This document shows positions 59,035 to 64,000 of a stretch of DNA of 64,000 nucleotides, in pieces; positions within the stretch are counted from its first letter, which is position 1; each line of letters begins with the position of its first letter. Source of the DNA: Ophioderma brevispina (taxonomy: Eukaryota > Echinodermata > Ophiuroidea > Amphilepidida > Ophiodermatidae); contig JAMKCH010019800.1 of assembly GCA_023653785.1 (NCBI GenBank), positions 1-64,000 of the forward strand. The letters run 5' to 3'. A program made the position numbers and the translations under genes. The notes beneath the pieces are model-generated. The model saw only the letters and a program-made list of their open reading frames with translations. It had not been told where the DNA came from and made no database searches.

Positions 59035-59590
59035 ATAAACCTATAGAAAGACACCACAATTACAATCGTATTTGCTTCAAGAGCTGAAACATTGCTAATT
59101 ATATGTGTGTGATGGCGGCCATCTTGGATTTCGGTATACGGAAGACTTTAATGTTAAAAAGAAGTACAAACTTGAATTCATTGACATCAAAAACCCATAC
59201 AAAGACACAAGAATCATGCTTATAGCTGCTTTAAAAGCTGAGCTATTGCTAATTATATGTGGTGGCGGCCATCTTGGCGGCCATCTTGGATTTCAGTATA
59301 GGGAATACTTTGGTATTTAAAAATAGTACAAATTTGAATTCAGTGACACCAAAACCCATACAAAGACACTAGAATCCTCTTTATAGCTGCTTTAGAAGCT
59401 GAGTTATTACTAATTTTATGTGGTGGCGGCCACCTTGGTGGCCATCTTGGATATTTCAAAATGCTCAAGGGTGCAATTTTGGCACCCCTCAGTTTCTCAA
59501 TCAGTAGGTCTTCAGGATGTAGAAACAGCCAAAAAAAATTGTGCGGACGCTATTTTTGGGTTTTTAGTTTTGGCCCCAGACTAAAATACC
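59035..59590 (-). mobile_element. Element with 164-bp tandem units (GGCGGCCATCTTGG), minus copy
   Basis: Reverse complement of 51356-52150. The units carry GGCGGCCATCTTGGATTTC, AAACCCATACAAAGACACAA and ATAGCTGCTTTAAAAGCTGA. The leader (TTCAAAATGCTCAAGGGTGC ... GGCCCCAGACTAA) is at the right. It has fewer units than the plus copy. Confidence 0.85.
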
Positions 59591-60078
59591 AAGGCACATG
59601 GAACATTGTGTAATGCTGAGACATTTTGCATTAAACATATTTGTACTTCAGTCCGTGGATTGCCAAGACGATGACACATCACATGTTCATGGTCATGAAG
59701 TATACTGGAAATTACCCTGTTATGATTAGCTTCTGAAATACTGTGACATCAGGGGGAGCATCAGGCTAAATTCTTTAGCTTATTTTCAAAGGGAGTCTAA
59801 CTTTGCCACTTTGGACCCAGGTTTAAACCATGGTTTGTCCGTCATGAATGGATCTTTTGCTTTCATGTACTCTGAAAGTGCGTTGTTAATTACAGGGGAG
59901 AAATTCTAGCCTCAGCCCATCCATGAGGAATTTTATCCCCGTAAAGTACAAGCACACTTACTCTGTAGGTTGAAAGCGAAAAGGTCTATTTGTGAAGATC
60001 TAATTACCAATACAACTGTGCAAAAAACTCAATTTAAAAAAAATGGTACCCTCTTCAAAAAAATGTGCTATTATTGCT

Positions 60079-60422
60079 TTAAAGGTGCATGTTCCGATCG
60101 TCTTTGGGACCCCCCTGATTTACCCGGAAGTAGTATCGAGTTTGATATCAGATGAAAGCCCGTATTTTTCTCATTGTCGTCCTGAAATTTGAGCCCTCAA
60201 ATCCATTTCATTCCCAAGATATAAACAAAACACCGCCGTTTTAGTGGTTAACCATCAATATTAACACAACATTGAATAGGGCTTTGCAGCATGCATTATT
60301 GCATCTACCATCAAAACTGCAAGTTTGTTTCCCACGGTACTTGATGGGTAGTATGTGCAAGTGCCAGGCTCTCATATCAAGTAGAGAACACAATGCACAC
60401 AAATCAGAACAAGCACCTTTAA
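60079..60422 (+). mobile_element. TTAA-flanked MITE, 'AGGTGCNTGTTC' family, best preserved copy
   Basis: Left TTAA then AGGTGCATGTTCCGATCG; right AATCAGAACAAGCACCT then TTAA. It is 344 bp with target sites and has no coding capacity. Confidence 0.9.
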
Positions 60423-60579
60423 CTATTGTAAACAAGTTTCCCATGAAAATGAATTAGATTGTAATCTGAAGAAGTCCACCATTGAGTTGTAATGTAGCAG
60501 CAGTATTGTATTTTTTCTTAATTTAACATTGGCAATTCTTACAAAGAATTAATACAGGCTATTTTATTCATTTTCATAG

Positions 60580-60720
60580 GTCTCAGATACTGTGCATTTT
60601 GAAAAGTTACGATGGCGTCTCCAAAGCCATCATTTTGCGAGCAGTGTGGAAATGGGCTTCGGCCCACTGCAAATTTTTGCCCTGCATGTGGCACACCGAC
60701 TAGAAACAACCAGTGTGTGG
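60580..60720 (+). CDS. First coding exon of a zinc-ribbon protein (coding 60612-60720)
   Basis: The exon starts after TTTATTCATTTTCATAG (acceptor ending at 60579) and ends before GTATGTATGG (donor at 60721). An ATG at 60612 opens 36 codons plus one base, so the intron is phase 1. The peptide has CEQC (residues 9-12) and CPAC (23-26), i.e. CxxC-x10-CxxC, with the FC-x-x-CG spacing of a small zinc ribbon. Such N-terminal ribbons occur in many unrelated proteins, so function cannot be named. The 32 bases before the ATG are 5' UTR, which implies an upstream non-coding exon. The rest of the gene lies beyond the window or in exons not recognised here. Confidence 0.75.
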
Positions 60721-61590
60721 GTATGTATGGTCCTTTTTAACTCCTGGTTTTAGGGGATATTGTTATTGTGTATTTCTTCTCTGTATATATGTAATATAGT
60801 GAAATGTTAACTTCTGGTTAGGTTTATGCACGTCAAAGGTTCATCTTTTTGTCAAATGTTTGAAATACAACATGATTGTTGATTTTGGTTAGGTTTTATG
60901 TCGACTATTTCAATATCAACCAAACATAGTGAACTTTTGATAGGGTAACCTGAGGTGAGTCAACATATTTCAGGTCAAACGTTATCCAGTGGTCAAATGA
61001 GGAAGTTGTTGACTTTGGTTCAATTTTATGTTAAAGGCTCCCATATTACTGATTTCAGTGTCAACCAAACTTGTTGATAATATGCTTTGGATGGAGGACC
61101 TGAGGTGAATCAACACATTTCAGGTCAAAGGTCATCCAGGGATCAAATGAGGTCTGTCAATTTTGATTAGGTAAAGTGTAAAGTGTTCATTTGAAAAGTC
61201 ACACTTTGGTATCAAGCAATTGAAGTTGGTGTCAATATTTGGATACATGTAGGCACCCAGAGATGAGTCTACATATTCAGGTCAACGGTTGTCTACATTA
61301 CTAACCGTGTTCTAGGTTTATCACTAACCAATGCCTCCGGTTTATAAAAGATTCATGAAAATGAGAATTTCCATAATTTCTGTTAATGTTGCAGAAGATA
61401 CAACATTAGGTGTGTATCATCAATTTGAGGAAAATTAATCATTTCTGGAAAAAGTGGGGAATTTGGGAATCATATTGCTGGGATATTTCAATATTTGGAG
61501 GGAAATATTTGGCCTCTAAATAAAGAAATACATAAGAATTAAAGAAAATTTTGAAATTCCCTTGGAGGGAAATTTTGCAGTCTTGGAGGG
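60721..61590 (+). repeat. Intron start with tandem repeat, about 131-149-bp spacing
   Basis: GTTGTTGAYTTTGGTT...GTCAACCAAAC...GAGGTGARTCAACA...TTTCAGGTCAAA recurs at about 60874, 61005 and 61154. No coding sequence is seen. Confidence 0.65.
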
Positions 61591-62688
61591 AAAGGACATC
61601 GCTGGATAAGGAGAGAAGTAGGCCCTCTATAATCATAATAGTTATATTCCACAATCAATTTTGAGTTGGTGTTTGACAACTACTTTATCATGTACGCAAG
61701 GTGTTTTTTATCCCCAAAATACACTTGTATCAAGAAAAAATGAGAAAAGTCTGAGAAACTTCGGGGGCATGCTCTCTGGAAAAAGCAAAGCTTAGAGCAT
61801 GCCTCCATTTCAATGACAATTGATTACTTATATGAAGGAACAGGAAGATGTTGCATAGCTGCCCTTTTTCATGGAGCTTGTAAGTGACGCCTATAGATGG
61901 ACCTTTTGTCCTTCATAAGCTACAAAGAGGCTGCATGAGGCAGCCCTTTATAACAATACCCAAATACCTATTAGCTTATGCTGCTAAGATTTGGATTATA
62001 TAACCGTCTTCACACCAAGCAGACTCTGGAATACAACACAATGGCCCATGACCGCGCTATTTATATCATGAGGAAGTTAATACACTATGAGCTATATCAT
62101 TCCCATGGTGCAGTTCAATAGCTTTCATTCACCATTGTATTGAGCAAAATACATCACCTGTATTTTAGTATGATTTATGATACCCAGGACGTGCATGGTC
62201 AGCTGTTGTTAACATGTGCTCATCAAAGGCTACTGAACAGAGCCCTTGGTAGATTAACATGCCTTACCATAATAGTGATATGGTATGGTTTGTATGTAAA
62301 AAGTTTGTTGTTGTTTTTGGCAATTCCATTTAGTGTTCCGGCCCCCCAGAAAACCAAAATACAAAAATGAGGTCTTTCCACCCCAAGAACCAGAACGCCA
62401 ATCACATATATGTTGCTAAATAATATAGTGCACATTCTTGCAACGCGGCATTGTGGTTCTTGGGGTGGAAAGGCTTCAAATATGGAAATTTTAATTACCC
62501 ATTGAAGCCTGTATTATTACTTTACATAAAACCAACTTTTGAGGAATTTATGTAAAGTGGGATTTTTTGAAAACCAGCAAAAGGTAAACTTTGAGTATGT
62601 CGCTTTATTATGCAAGACGTTTCAAGTTCATCCGTTCTCATGAAAACTATAGAGGGCGTCCTTCATTCCTTATCCGGCGATGTCCTTT
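61591..62688. mobile_element. 1.1-kb TIR element, copy 2
   Basis: The left end AAAGGACATCGCTGGATAAG and the reverse-complemented right end AAAGGACATCGCCGGATAAG are nearly identical. It is collinear with 35055-36177 and has no transposase. Confidence 0.85.
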
Positions 62689-63059
62689 AGCTTGTATTCC
62701 CAGAAAATTTGGCATTTTCCAGCCCTGAAAATAATATCCGTGCAGCATACTATATGTAGCTTATGTGATTGTGGTGTGTCTGCATGTCCATCTGTCCATC
62801 CACATACAGAAAGCGATATTGCCATTTTCTGTCCTACATGGATGCACATTTGAGGTGTATGCATTTCATGTGTCTCTGAATATTTTGTTTGCCTCATGAT
62901 GTGCTTGACTGCTTGCATCAGGTATTGGAGGAGCTAGGACCCGGGTCAAACATCATCGTTTACCCCTCACTACAGAAAAGGTTTGACACCTTTGGTAGTT
63001 AGTATGGACCCTCTATATCAACGCTATAGGTAGGTAGTACTCTCAAATTGTGGGGCCAC

Positions 63060-63233
63060 TTTTTCAATAGGGGCCAATTTAAGTTTACACAGGGGTCAAA
63101 CTTTTAAAATGCTCCAATCATGTTGAAATGTAATCCATATTGTCCGTCTAGTCATAATGATTCCAAAAATGTATAGTTTGTACCATCTATGACCAATAGT
63201 TTTGGAGTTATAGGGTAAAAATGGCTAAAATTA
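63060..63233 (+). repeat. Dispersed repeat flanking the hairpin, left copy
   Basis: CAGGGGTCAAA...TGCTCCAAT...GTTGAAA...ATAGTTTGTACCATCT matches 63735-63900 and more weakly 15120-15260. Confidence 0.65.
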
Positions 63234-63419
63234 GAGAATAAAGGTATGATTTTGGGAACCGGTACTCTCTTTACGACGAATTCAACCCAAGGCGATACCA
63301 TTATTTTAAGTGGAAGAACGAGGCCGGAGGCCGAGTTCTTCCACGCAAAAATAATGGTGTTGCCGGGTTCAATTCGTCGTAAAGAGAGTACCGGTTCCCA
63401 AAATCATACCTTTATTCTC
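63234..63419. repeat. 186-nt foldback hairpin
   Basis: The left arm (63234-63319) and right arm (63335-63419) are inverted copies. The outer 55-60 bases are almost perfectly matched, including GGGAACCGGTACTCTCTTTA and its complement. The loop is GAGGCCGGAGGCCGA. One frame reads across it but is compositional. Confidence 0.9.
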
Positions 63420-63720
63420 ATTCTTAAACAGCTTTATCATTTAAGGTCATCTTTAACCCAACTTCGCTATGCTTTACGGCTTAAATACAACAAGAAAGGA
63501 CTGCCACCACCCAGTGACAACAATCGAACAACCCGTTGAACGCAACGATCATACGCAACGAGACCGCAACGTTGGCAGGCGCGCGCGAACATAGCAAAAC
63601 GCAGTGTGACGCGAGCGGTTCAACCTAAAAATAACATCAATACGCAGCGCGTACTACCTGGGTTCAATTAAACGAATTGAACCCGGGAATTGCTTACATT
63701 TTCACAGCTGTTTAAGAATG
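63419..63720. mobile_element. 302-bp element with CATTCTTAAACAGCT inverted ends
   Basis: The left CATTCTTAAACAGCT and right AGCTGTTTAAGAATG are exact inverted repeats. The interior is GC-richer (GGCAGGCGCGCGCGAAC) and has an inner palindrome GGGTTCAATT-AAACG-AATTGAACCC. Confidence 0.8.
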
Positions 63721-63734
63721 GTAAAAAAAGGTCA

Positions 63735-63900
63735 ATTTCTATTTGTACAGGGGTCAAAATCGGAAGTTGCTCCAATTTTGTTGAAAATGATAGAAGTTGT
63801 TCATCTAGTTTAATGAGTCAAAATAAGGAATAGTTTGTACCATCTGCAATGCATAGTTACCATGTTATGGGACAAAATAGGTCATAGGTCAACATACCCA
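63735..63900 (+). repeat. Dispersed repeat flanking the hairpin, right copy
   Basis: Same blocks as 63060-63233, in direct orientation. The hairpin and the 302-bp element therefore sit between two direct copies. Confidence 0.65.
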
Positions 63901-64000
63901 ATTGGTGTTGACCTTCTTTGACCCTAATCTCTGTAAGTAAGCATTTAACATAATACAAACTATACCTTTTAGGAGTCCTCTTACTTCAGGCAATAACTTG

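Noticed and set aside
63246..63539. 97-codon plus frame
   Set aside because: It reads through both arms of the foldback hairpin, so the product is an artefact of the inverted repeat.

Overview
This is animal nuclear DNA: multi-finger C2H2 zinc-finger genes, introns with GT/AG boundaries, AT-rich intergenic sequence, tRNA-derived SINEs and many small inverted-repeat elements. The mix of TTAA-flanked MITEs, 'GTGGCGTAAC' palindromic elements and SINEs ending near 'GCGCTATATAAA' plus ATT repeats suggests a marine invertebrate, perhaps an echinoderm, hemichordate or amphioxus-like deuterostome. That assignment is inference. There are no bacterial genes, operons, rRNA genes or CRISPR arrays.

The left 26 kb is a tandem cluster of four related zinc-finger units, all on the + strand. 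Unit A (about 852-3367) and unit D (about 23424-25744) are riddled with indels. Unit B (about 9568-11923) and unit C (17756-20917) are nearly intact and need only two and three single-base corrections. Each unit has a 3' splice site 110-200 bp upstream of the coding block, so each is one large coding exon behind an upstream exon. The proteins share an N-terminal CxxC-x25/26-CxxC module, a charged acidic linker, 14 C2H2 fingers (22 in C) and a Ser/Thr-rich tail carrying a twice-repeated A-x-AVLG-(I/L)-L motif. Units A and B form one subfamily and C and D another, and each pair lies in a larger segmental duplication. Between A and B is a 2.44-kb tandem duplication whose two halves are alternately very noisy and almost identical, which looks like an assembly artefact at least in part.

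From 26 to 60 kb I find no convincing intact gene. The sequence is a mosaic of non-autonomous DNA elements and tandem repeats. Several TTAA-flanked MITE families are present, some with visible empty sites in paralogous copies. There is a 1.1-kb TIR element in two copies, an inverted pair of elements built from 164-bp 'CCAAGATGGCCGCC' units, several diverged minisatellites, and an eight-fold motif array (TGTTGCGGACGTTAC with CCGTCAACA) spread over 42.7-44.8 kb. Broken protein remnants are a GIY-YIG-like retroelement tail (56669-56950, minus) and a fragment of a dispersed protein family with a possible PIN/FEN-like fold (55498-55888).

At the right end, 60580-60720 is a well-formed exon coding a CxxC-x10-CxxC zinc ribbon. 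It has a clean acceptor, an in-exon ATG and a phase-1 donor, so it starts a gene that runs off the window. Its following intron holds tandem repeats, a second copy of the 1.1-kb element and a 186-nt near-perfect foldback hairpin.
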